From the NCBI GenBank assembly GCA_014867205.1, contig WGUO01000013.1:26471-90470 (forward strand): a stretch of 64,000 nucleotides of DNA, read 5' to 3'. How positions within the stretch are numbered: the first letter of the stretch is position 1; the number at the start of each line of letters is the position of its first letter. The stretch is from Muribaculaceae bacterium (GTDB lineage: Bacteria > Bacteroidota > Bacteroidia > Bacteroidales > Muribaculaceae). A program made the translations under genes and the position numbers. This document shows, piece by piece, positions 57,548 through 64,000 of the stretch. Below the pieces are notes generated by a model, which saw only the letters and a program-made list of their open reading frames with translations, had not been told where the DNA came from and did not search any database.

Positions 57548-60007
57548 ATGTATGCCGAAATAATTCTTCCACTCCCCGTCTATGGCACGTTTACCTACTC
57601 AGTGCCACCTGAGTTCGAGCCGGATATCCAGCCCGGATCGAGGGTGCTTGTGCAGTTCGGCAGGAAGAAGTTCTATACCGGAGTAGTCGAGCACACACAC
57701 GGCAACGCACCGGATTATGAAGTGAAGCCGATTCTGATGCCGCTCGACCCCAAGCCGGTGGTCAGATACCCGCAGATGCGCCTCTGGCAGTGGATGGCGG
57801 AGTATTATCTCTGCACGCCGGGCGAGGTGTTCCGTGCTGCCGTGCCTACCGGACTCAAGCCCGAGAGTGAGACTTTCGTCACGCTCAACGAGGATTTCGA
57901 GGCTCCAGACGGCGTGAGGCTCAACGAACGCCAGGCCATGGCGGTCATGCTGCTCGAGGAGCGCAAGAAAATGCGCATATCGGAGATTGAGGATGAGCTC
58001 AAGACCCGCAACACCGCGAAGGTTATCAGCTCGCTTCTCGACCTTGGCATAGTGCTGGTCGACGAGAAGGTCGTGGAGAAGTACCGCGCCCGCCGCGAGA
58101 CATTCGTCTCGCTTGCCGCCGAGCGTGGCGACCATGCGCGGCTGCATGAGTTCTTCGACATGACACGCCGCTCGCAACAGCAGGAGAAGGCCATTATCGG
58201 CTATCTCGACCTTTCCGGCTGGATGCATCCCAACGCTGCGCTGCGCGACGTGACCCGCGCCGCCCTCCTGAAGACTTCAGGCGTATCTCCGGCTGTCCTC
58301 AAGGCTCTTGTAGACAAGGGCATTCTGCGTCAGGAGAAACGTATCATAAACCGCTTCAACATCTCGAGAGATTCCCTCATCTCTCCGGCCCCGCTATCAC
58401 CGGCGCAGTCTGGCGCGCTTACCTCCATCAAGGAGGGTTTCCGCGACCGACAGACCATGCTGCTGCATGGCGTCACCGGCAGCGGAAAGACCGAGATCTA
58501 TACCCATCTTATCGCCGCCGCACTTCACGACGGCAACCAGGTGCTCTATCTCGTGCCTGAGATTTCTCTCACCACCCAGCTTACCGACCGCCTCCGCGCC
58601 GTGCTCGGCGACCGCCTGCTCGTCTATCACTCGCGGTTCAGCGACAACGAGCGTGTCGACATCTGGAAGCGCATGCTCGACTCCAACGAGCCGCTGGTCG
58701 TGCTTGGCGCACGCTCTGCCGTCTTCCTGCCGTTTGCCAGACTGGGGCTTGTGATTGTCGACGAGGAGCATGAGGGAAGTTTCAAGCAATATGACCCGGC
58801 ACCGCGCTACAATGCCCGCGACACGGCGATGATGCTGGCCTCGATGCATGGAGCGAAGGTTCTGCTCGGTTCGGCGACTCCCTCGGTCGAGACCTATTAC
58901 AAGGCTCTCAACGGCAAGTATGGCCTCGTGTCGCTCTCCGAGCGTTATGACGGCTCGGTCCTTCCTGACGTCGAGATTGTCGACATGCGCGACCAGCGGA
59001 AGAAGAAACTCAACAACGGCATCCTGTCGCAGCCTCTCTCGGCGAGACTCCGCCAGGCCATGGCGGCGCACAAGCAGGCAATCATCTTCCAGAACCGCCG
59101 CGGGTTTGCCCCGGTGGTGGTCTGCCGCCAGTGCGGCTGGACCCCGAAGTGCCAGAACTGCGATGTCTCGCTCGTATATCATAAGTATGCCAATCTGCTC
59201 AAGTGCCATTACTGCGGCTTCACATGCGGCCTTCCCTCGCTCTGCCCGGCTTGCGGCCAGGCTACCATCGACATATTCGGCTATGGCACGGAGCGCATAG
59301 CCGAGGAGATACACCAGGCATTTCCCGACAGCCGCGTGGCCCGCATGGACCTCGACACCACACGCAACAAGGATGCATACCATACCATCATCGAGGAGTT
59401 CGCACGTCATGACACTGACATTCTCGTTGGCACACAGATGGTCACAAAGGGACTCGATTTCGGCGACGTGCAGGTGGCCGGCGTCATCAACGCGGATACC
59501 CTGCTCAATTTCCCGGACTTCCGCAGCAATGAGCGCGCATTCAATATGCTTGAGCAGGTGGCCGGCCGTGCCGGGCGCCGCCGTGACAAGGGCAATGTGC
59601 TGATACAGACCACCGACCCCAAGAACCCGGTCCTCGGCTTTGTAAAGGCTCACGATTTCGAGGGGTTCTACCGCTCGGAGATCGTGGAGCGCGAGAAGTA
59701 TGCCTACCCGCCGTTCACCAAGGTCATCAACGTCTACCTGCGCAACAAGGACCAGACAGCGGTCGACCGCGCCGCCGTGCTCTACGCCACTAAACTGCGC
59801 GAGGTGTTCGGCTCAAGGGTCCTCGGCCCCGAGAGGCCTTTCGTCGGCAAGGTCGCCCTATGGTATATCCAGTCGATCATGCTCAAGGTCGAGGCCGGTG
59901 CGTCGATGAGAAAGGTCAAGGAGATTCTTCGCAGTATTTACTCACAGGCCGCCGCATGGCCCGACATGCGTGCAACTCAGATATATTATGACGTCGACCC
60001 GTCATAA
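57548..60007 (+). CDS. priA: Primosomal protein N' (replication restart helicase PriA)
   Basis: From the ATG at 57548 (MYAEIILPLPVYG) the protein has 819 residues. It has the 3'-DNA-binding domain at the N-terminus, the helicase core with LLHGVTGSGKTEIYTHLIAA (Walker A), LGLVIVDEEHEGSFKQYD (Walker B) and LLGSATPSVETYY, and the zinc cluster CRQCGWTPKCQNC ... LKCHYCGFTCGL ... CPACG. DILVGTQMVTKGLDFGDVQ and EQVAGRAGRRRDKGNVLIQT complete the core. It reloads the replisome at stalled forks. The Zn Cys set is complete. Confidence 0.96.
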   Translation: MYAEIILPLPVYGTFTYSVPPEFEPDIQPGSRVLVQFGRKKFYTGVVEHTHGNAPDYEVKPILMPLDPKPVVRYPQMRLWQWMAEYYLCTPGEVFRAAVPTGLKPESETFVTLNEDFEAPDGVRLNERQAMAVMLLEERKKMRISEIEDELKTRNTAKVISSLLDLGIVLVDEKVVEKYRARRETFVSLAAERGDHARLHEFFDMTRRSQQQEKAIIGYLDLSGWMHPNAALRDVTRAALLKTSGVSPAVLKALVDKGILRQEKRIINRFNISRDSLISPAPLSPAQSGALTSIKEGFRDRQTMLLHGVTGSGKTEIYTHLIAAALHDGNQVLYLVPEISLTTQLTDRLRAVLGDRLLVYHSRFSDNERVDIWKRMLDSNEPLVVLGARSAVFLPFARLGLVIVDEEHEGSFKQYDPAPRYNARDTAMMLASMHGAKVLLGSATPSVETYYKALNGKYGLVSLSERYDGSVLPDVEIVDMRDQRKKKLNNGILSQPLSARLRQAMAAHKQAIIFQNRRGFAPVVVCRQCGWTPKCQNCDVSLVYHKYANLLKCHYCGFTCGLPSLCPACGQATIDIFGYGTERIAEEIHQAFPDSRVARMDLDTTRNKDAYHTIIEEFARHDTDILVGTQMVTKGLDFGDVQVAGVINADTLLNFPDFRSNERAFNMLEQVAGRAGRRRDKGNVLIQTTDPKNPVLGFVKAHDFEGFYRSEIVEREKYAYPPFTKVINVYLRNKDQTAVDRAAVLYATKLREVFGSRVLGPERPFVGKVALWYIQSIMLKVEAGASMRKVKEILRSIYSQAAAWPDMRATQIYYDVDPS

Positions 60008-60040
60008 TGCCTTTTAGTCAGACCTTATTTATACAACCAT

Positions 60041-61330
60041 ATGAACACGGACATTATGAACACTCTGCATGACGATTTCGACAGGGACCACCTGTGGCAT
60101 CCCTATACTTCGACCCATAACCCGCTGCCTACCTACAAGGTCAGGAGCGCGTCGGGCGCGACCATCACACTTGCCGACGGCCGCAGGCTCATCGACGGCA
60201 TGTCGTCGTGGTGGTGCGTTATCCACGGTTATAACCACCCTGTGCTCAATGACGCGGCAAAGCGTCAGATCGACCGTATGTCGCATGTGATGTTCGGCGG
60301 CCTCACGCATGACCCTGCAATCGAGCTCGGCAAACTGCTGCTGAAAATCCTTCCTCCCTCGATGCGCCATATCTTCTATGCCGACTCCGGCTCTGTGGCG
60401 ACTGAGGTTGCAATGAAGATGGCCGTACAGGCTCACGACAACCCGCGCAAGACCAATTTCGCCACAATCCGCAACGGCTATCACGGCGACACCTGGAACG
60501 CCATGTCGGTCTGCGATCCGGTCACGGGCATGCATGGTGCGTTCGGACCTGCGCTCCCCATTCGCTTTTTCGCGCCTGCGCCGCAGTGTCGCTTTGACGA
60601 CGAGTGGGACCCTGCTGATTTCGAGCCTATGCGCCGAATTATCCGTGAGAACGCCGACAGCCTCGCCGCCGTCATCCTTGAGCCGATCGTACAGGGCGCG
60701 GGCGGCATGAGGTTCTATCATCCGCAGTATCTGCGCGAGCTCCGCAAGGAGTGCGACGCCAATAATGTACTGCTCATCTTCGACGAGATCGCAACCGGTT
60801 TCGGCCGTACCGGCAAACTCTTCGCCTGGGAGCACGCCGGCGTCGAGCCTGACATCATGCTTATCGGCAAGGCCATAACCGGAGGCTACATGACCTTCGC
60901 GGCTGTCGCCACCAACGAGCGTACGGCCGACATGATATCCAACTCGCAGAGCGGGGTCATGATGCACGGCCCTACTTTCATGGGCAACCCGCTGGCATGT
61001 GCCATCGCTGTCGCGTCGGTCAACCTGCTGCTCTCCTCGCCCTGGCAGAAACGTGTCCAGGAGATTGAGTCAATCATGAAGGACCGCCTCGCTCCGGCAC
61101 GTGATTTCAGCAATGTAGATGATGTCCGCGTGCTGGGAGGTATCGGCGTCGTTCAACTCAAGGAGGATGTAGACCTCGCGTCGTTCCAGCGCCGCTGTGT
61201 CGACGAGGGTGTATGGATCCGTCCGTTCGGCAAGAATGCATATATCATGCCTCCATATCTCGCCGTGACCGACGACCAGCTGAGGTATCTCTGCGACGCG
61301 TTGCTCCGTCTTGTTAAACCCGCCGACTGA
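60041..61330 (+). CDS. bioA: Adenosylmethionine--8-amino-7-oxononanoate transaminase
   Basis: The 429-residue class III aminotransferase has DHLWHPYTSTHNPLPTYKVR, SSWWCVIHGYNHPVL, IFYADSGSVATEVAMKMAVQ, LLIFDEIATGFGRTGKLFAW, and the PLP Lys in IMLIGKAITGGYMTFAAVAT. It makes 7,8-diaminopelargonate from KAPA with SAM as amino donor. The ATG at 60056 (MNTLHDDF) is an alternative start. Its stop overlaps the bioF start (TGATG). Confidence 0.96.
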   Translation: MNTDIMNTLHDDFDRDHLWHPYTSTHNPLPTYKVRSASGATITLADGRRLIDGMSSWWCVIHGYNHPVLNDAAKRQIDRMSHVMFGGLTHDPAIELGKLLLKILPPSMRHIFYADSGSVATEVAMKMAVQAHDNPRKTNFATIRNGYHGDTWNAMSVCDPVTGMHGAFGPALPIRFFAPAPQCRFDDEWDPADFEPMRRIIRENADSLAAVILEPIVQGAGGMRFYHPQYLRELRKECDANNVLLIFDEIATGFGRTGKLFAWEHAGVEPDIMLIGKAITGGYMTFAAVATNERTADMISNSQSGVMMHGPTFMGNPLACAIAVASVNLLLSSPWQKRVQEIESIMKDRLAPARDFSNVDDVRVLGGIGVVQLKEDVDLASFQRRCVDEGVWIRPFGKNAYIMPPYLAVTDDQLRYLCDALLRLVKPAD

Positions 61331-62460
61331 TGTACGAGGAAATTCTTAAAAACCTTGAGGCTGATGGGCGTCTGCGCCGGATACCGGAGCATCGCTCCGG
61401 CCGGGGCCTTGTAGACCTCAGTTCTAACGACTATATGGGACTGGCTATCCGCGCCCGGGAATGGCGCGGAGAGTTCGCCGCGCGTTTCCCGGATGTGGCA
61501 ATGACTGCCTCGGCCTCTCGCCTTCTGGCTTCCGACCAGAACGTGTTCAATTCACTGGAGGCTTTTCTCGCCTCGGCATATGGGTGCCCCGCGCTGCTTT
61601 TTAACTCGGGCTATCACGCCAATGTGGGCATCGTTCAGGCTCTCAATATTCCGGGCACGCTCTGGGCCACTGACAAGCTTATCCATGCCTCTGCCATTGA
61701 CGGTCTGCGTCTGGCCGGCGCGGAGTTCAGACGCTGGCGCCATAATGACGTGGCGAGTCTCCGCAGGCTTCTTGAGAAGGAGCATGACTCCCATGAGCGT
61801 GTTATCGTGCTCTGCGAGTCTGTCTATAGCATGGATGGTGACATCGCGCCCCTGCGCGAGATAGTCGCGCTGAAGCGGGAGTTCCCGCACATGTTGCTCT
61901 ATGTGGATGAGGCTCACGCCGTGGGGGCTTTTGGCCCGCATGGACTCGGCATCGCCGAGCAGGAAGGGCTTATCGACTCTGTTGACGTTCTCGTCGGCAC
62001 TCTTGGCAAGGCTTGCGCCTCTGTCGGGGCCTTTGCCGTCACATCTCCGTTGATGCGCGATTATCTGGTCAACACGGCGCGGAGCCTGATTTTCTCTACG
62101 GCCATCGCGCCGGTCAATGCTGCCTGGTCGCTCCTCATGCTTGAGAAACTCGCCGGGATGTCGCGCGAGCGCGAGCACCTGCGGCTTATCTCCGCCCGAT
62201 TCAGGGAGGGTGTCGAGTCTATTACCGGCATGCCGAACCCGTCGCACTCGGCTATCGTGCCGCTTGTCACCGGCGATGCCGCAAGGGCTGTAGACATGTC
62301 CCGCGCACTTGAGGCTCAGGGCATCCTCGCGCTCCCGATCCGACGCCCCACTGTGCCACCGGGCGGCGAGAGAATTCGTTTCTCGCTCAACGCCTCTCTC
62401 TCCGTAGGGGATATCGACCATATCCTCTCTGTTGTTTCCTCGCTTTTCCAATCGAAATGA
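61330..62460 (+). CDS. bioF: 8-amino-7-oxononanoate synthase
   Basis: The 376-residue alpha-oxoamine synthase has LVDLSSNDYMGLAIRAREWR, LFNSGYHANVGIVQALNIPG, the DEAH-like MLLYVDEAHAVGAFGPHGLG and VLVGTLGKACASVGAFAVTS with the PLP Lys. It condenses pimeloyl-ACP (or CoA) with alanine to give KAPA. Overlaps bioA and, by four bases, the bioG-bioC fusion gene. Confidence 0.95.
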   Translation: MYEEILKNLEADGRLRRIPEHRSGRGLVDLSSNDYMGLAIRAREWRGEFAARFPDVAMTASASRLLASDQNVFNSLEAFLASAYGCPALLFNSGYHANVGIVQALNIPGTLWATDKLIHASAIDGLRLAGAEFRRWRHNDVASLRRLLEKEHDSHERVIVLCESVYSMDGDIAPLREIVALKREFPHMLLYVDEAHAVGAFGPHGLGIAEQEGLIDSVDVLVGTLGKACASVGAFAVTSPLMRDYLVNTARSLIFSTAIAPVNAAWSLLMLEKLAGMSREREHLRLISARFREGVESITGMPNPSHSAIVPLVTGDAARAVDMSRALEAQGILALPIRRPTVPPGGERIRFSLNASLSVGDIDHILSVVSSLFQSK

Positions 62461-63833
62461 AACTTGACTTTATCAGTACCTCTCCGCATAACACACGGCT
62501 TATCCTCATCTTCACGGGATGGAGCACCGGTCCTGAGGTCGCCCGCGACATCCGCATGGATGGCTGGGATGTGGCTGTGGCTCATGATTTTTCCTCTCTT
62601 ACGCTCGACACTTCGTTTCTCGACCGATATTACACAGTATATCTTTTCGCTTGGTCGCTTGGTGTGTTCGCCGCGTCGCGGCTTCTCCCGACCGAACGAA
62701 TCACCGCCGCTTTCGCCATCAACGGCACGACCGATCCCGTCGACGATGACCTTGGTATCCCTGTCGATATCTTCAAGGGCACGCTCGAATCTCTCGACAG
62801 CCGCAACCTCATGAAGTTTCGGATGCGCATGGCAGGCGGCCGTCGTGAGTTCGCGGCTCTATCGTATATTTTTGATGGGTCTGAGCCAGATGTAACCGGA
62901 CTGAAGTCTCAGCTCGGGACAGTTCTAAATGAATCGTCAAAACATATGGGTAACACCGACTCTGCTCTCCCCTGGGTGCGGGCGTTTGTCTCGCAAAATG
63001 ACCTGATTTTCCCGCCCGCAAACATGCTCCGCGCCTGGCAGCGCGACCCGGAGGTGGAGGTCGTTGAGCTCGACTCTCCCCATTATGTCAGCCTCGAGCG
63101 CATAATACGGAGCGTTATCTCCGACCCGGCCAAGGTCTCGGCCCGTTTCAACAAGGCCTCTGTCTCTTATGACACACATGCCATCGCACAGTATTCGGCA
63201 GCGATTAAACTGGCCGGTATGCTCGCCGACAGGAAACCGCCTGTCGGTGGCCGTATCTTAGAGATTGGCTGCGGCACCGGACTTTTCACACACGAGTATG
63301 CACCGCTGCTGCGCCCCGACGAGGCTACTTTCGTCGATATTGCCACCACAGGCCCTTTCGGCATCGCGCCGACTGAGGAGTATGTGGTCATGGACGCCGA
63401 ACTATGGTTAGCCTCGCAGCAACGTCAGTGGGATGTCATCCTCTCGGCGTCAGCTATCCAGTGGTTTGCCGACATACCCCGTTTTCTGCATGAGTGTCAC
63501 GAGCATCTCGCCGACGGCGGACTGATCGCAATCTCGACGTTCGTACCGGGCAACATGGAGGAACTGGACTCGCTGCGTCCATCGCCGCTTATCTATCCGA
63601 AGGCCGAAAGGCTCCGGGAATGGCTTGAGCGAGACTTCGATGACGTCGAGGTTGTCGAGGATGAGATTCGCGTGGAGTTTCGCTCGGTGCGCGACATGCT
63701 GATGCATCTAAAGCACACAGGCGTCGGAGGCTCCGCCCCCGTCACCGGCCTCTCCATCTCCGACATGTCCCACCTCCGCAGCCTAACCTACCGCCCCGTC
63801 TATCTCCTGGCCCGCAAACACCCCCTCCTCTGA
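62457..63833 (+). CDS. BioG-BioC fusion: pimeloyl-ACP methyl ester esterase plus malonyl-ACP methyltransferase
   Basis: One 458-residue frame holds both enzymes. Residues about 1-215 are BioG (DUF452 alpha/beta hydrolase): LIFTGWSTGPEVARDIRM, YLFAWSLGVFAASRL with the nucleophile Ser, and VSQNDLIFPPANMLRAWQ. Residues about 225-458 are BioC, a SAM methyltransferase: ARFNKASVSYDTHAIAQYSA, ILEIGCGTGLFTHEYAPLLR and WDVILSASAIQWFADIPRFL. BioC methylates malonyl-ACP to enter fatty-acid elongation; BioG removes the methyl group from pimeloyl-ACP methyl ester. The fusion gives both ends of the pathway in one chain. It follows bioF with a 4-base overlap. Confidence 0.92.
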   Translation: MKLDFISTSPHNTRLILIFTGWSTGPEVARDIRMDGWDVAVAHDFSSLTLDTSFLDRYYTVYLFAWSLGVFAASRLLPTERITAAFAINGTTDPVDDDLGIPVDIFKGTLESLDSRNLMKFRMRMAGGRREFAALSYIFDGSEPDVTGLKSQLGTVLNESSKHMGNTDSALPWVRAFVSQNDLIFPPANMLRAWQRDPEVEVVELDSPHYVSLERIIRSVISDPAKVSARFNKASVSYDTHAIAQYSAAIKLAGMLADRKPPVGGRILEIGCGTGLFTHEYAPLLRPDEATFVDIATTGPFGIAPTEEYVVMDAELWLASQQRQWDVILSASAIQWFADIPRFLHECHEHLADGGLIAISTFVPGNMEELDSLRPSPLIYPKAERLREWLERDFDDVEVVEDEIRVEFRSVRDMLMHLKHTGVGGSAPVTGLSISDMSHLRSLTYRPVYLLARKHPLL

Positions 63834-63894
63834 TCACCACCAGTGCAGTGATCTGGCTTCATGCAAAGTCCGATACCTGGGAAGCCCGATACCT

Positions 63895-64000
63895 GTGCGG
63901 AGGTCTGAAAGACCTCGACCATGAGTAGCCGGGTACACGAACCGGGAAAATGCCGCAGCTTGCTGCGAAAGCATTTTCCCGGTTAGTGTACCCGGAAGAC
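63895..64000 (+). ncRNA. Structured element at the right edge, possible 5' end of a group II intron
   Basis: After the bioG-bioC stop, GTGCGGAGGTCTGAAAGACC begins at 63895 with a hairpin (GAGGTCT/AGACCTC). Then a nested stem: CCGGGTACAC (63929-63938)/GTGTACCCGG (63986-63995), AACCGGGAAAATGC (63940-63953)/GCATTTTCCCGGTT (63971-63984) and CGCAGC/GCTGCG. The GTGCG start and the ATGAGTAGCCGGG segment resemble the first part of bacterial group II introns. A direct repeat CCGATACCTG lies just before (63870-63879 and 63886-63895). The rest, including any reverse transcriptase, is outside the window. Confidence 0.4.

Noticed and set aside
58397..59653. 418-residue minus-strand frame inside priA
   Set aside because: The priA motifs on the plus strand are complete, so this is an antisense shadow.

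Overview
The window looks like a contiguous chromosome segment of an anaerobic gut Bacteroidales, most likely family Muribaculaceae (inferred from content; no 16S rRNA gene is present). Supporting signs are Bacteroidetes-type promoters (a TTTG-like -33 box, 19-20 bases, then TAnnTTTG), a pyrophosphate-dependent phosphofructokinase, a complete Na+-translocating NADH:quinone reductase operon, the exbB-exbD-exbD-tonB-pstS-TPR cluster, Spi/C10 streptopain-like secreted proteins, carboxy-terminal sorting-like domains and a ribosomal protein S16 with a long charged tail. Core genes look GC-rich. Three islands (about 4.3-5.6, 16.0-20.0 and 43.2-45.6 kb) are visibly AT-richer and hold accessory genes.

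Left half (1-30.6 kb, mostly minus strand): the 5' end of topB, then mazG, mtnN, a Sua5/YciO gene, a free-standing Spi-domain secreted protein, an orphan DUF1016/PDDEXK gene, an MFS transporter, a thioredoxin lipoprotein, pfp, a flippase-like protein coupled to a glycosyltransferase, tRNA-Cys, two tandem HU genes (the second is an HU-transmembrane-LysM chimera), and an island with a secreted two-module protein, an inactive-looking C10 homologue, a small DUF3244-like protein and a TPR/transmembrane/HTH regulator. Then come an M23 peptidase, ndk, an MscS channel, rsmE, a nucleoside permease, a Crp-type regulator, tRNA-Glu, a MurB-metallo-beta-lactamase fusion, a lipoprotein, tRNA-Met and rpsP.

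Right half (30.7-64 kb, mostly plus strand): prfA; a minus-strand MurU-like/AmgK-RapZ pair for MurNAc salvage; pgk; the Exb/Ton operon; a second C10-pseudopeptidase locus whose partner gene is broken at an A8 tract; nqrABCDEF; glyA; bioD; a 3'-5' exonuclease; a minus-strand block (lpxH, a SufT-like gene, two beta-barrel proteins); priA; and a bioA-bioF-bioGC operon with a BioG-BioC fusion. The last 110 bases form a strongly structured element that may be the 5' end of a group II intron.

Themes: envelope biogenesis and cell-wall recycling (MurB, MurU, AmgK-RapZ, LpxH, M23, HU-LysM); energy coupling (Nqr makes the sodium gradient, Exb/Ton uses ion-motive force); biotin synthesis; and two related loci of secreted, apparently catalytically dead streptopain-like proteins. 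Dispersed low-complexity intergenic repeats, a 45-base element present twice, and a perfect 21-bp inverted repeat in front of the DUF3244-like gene are the main unexplained non-coding signals.
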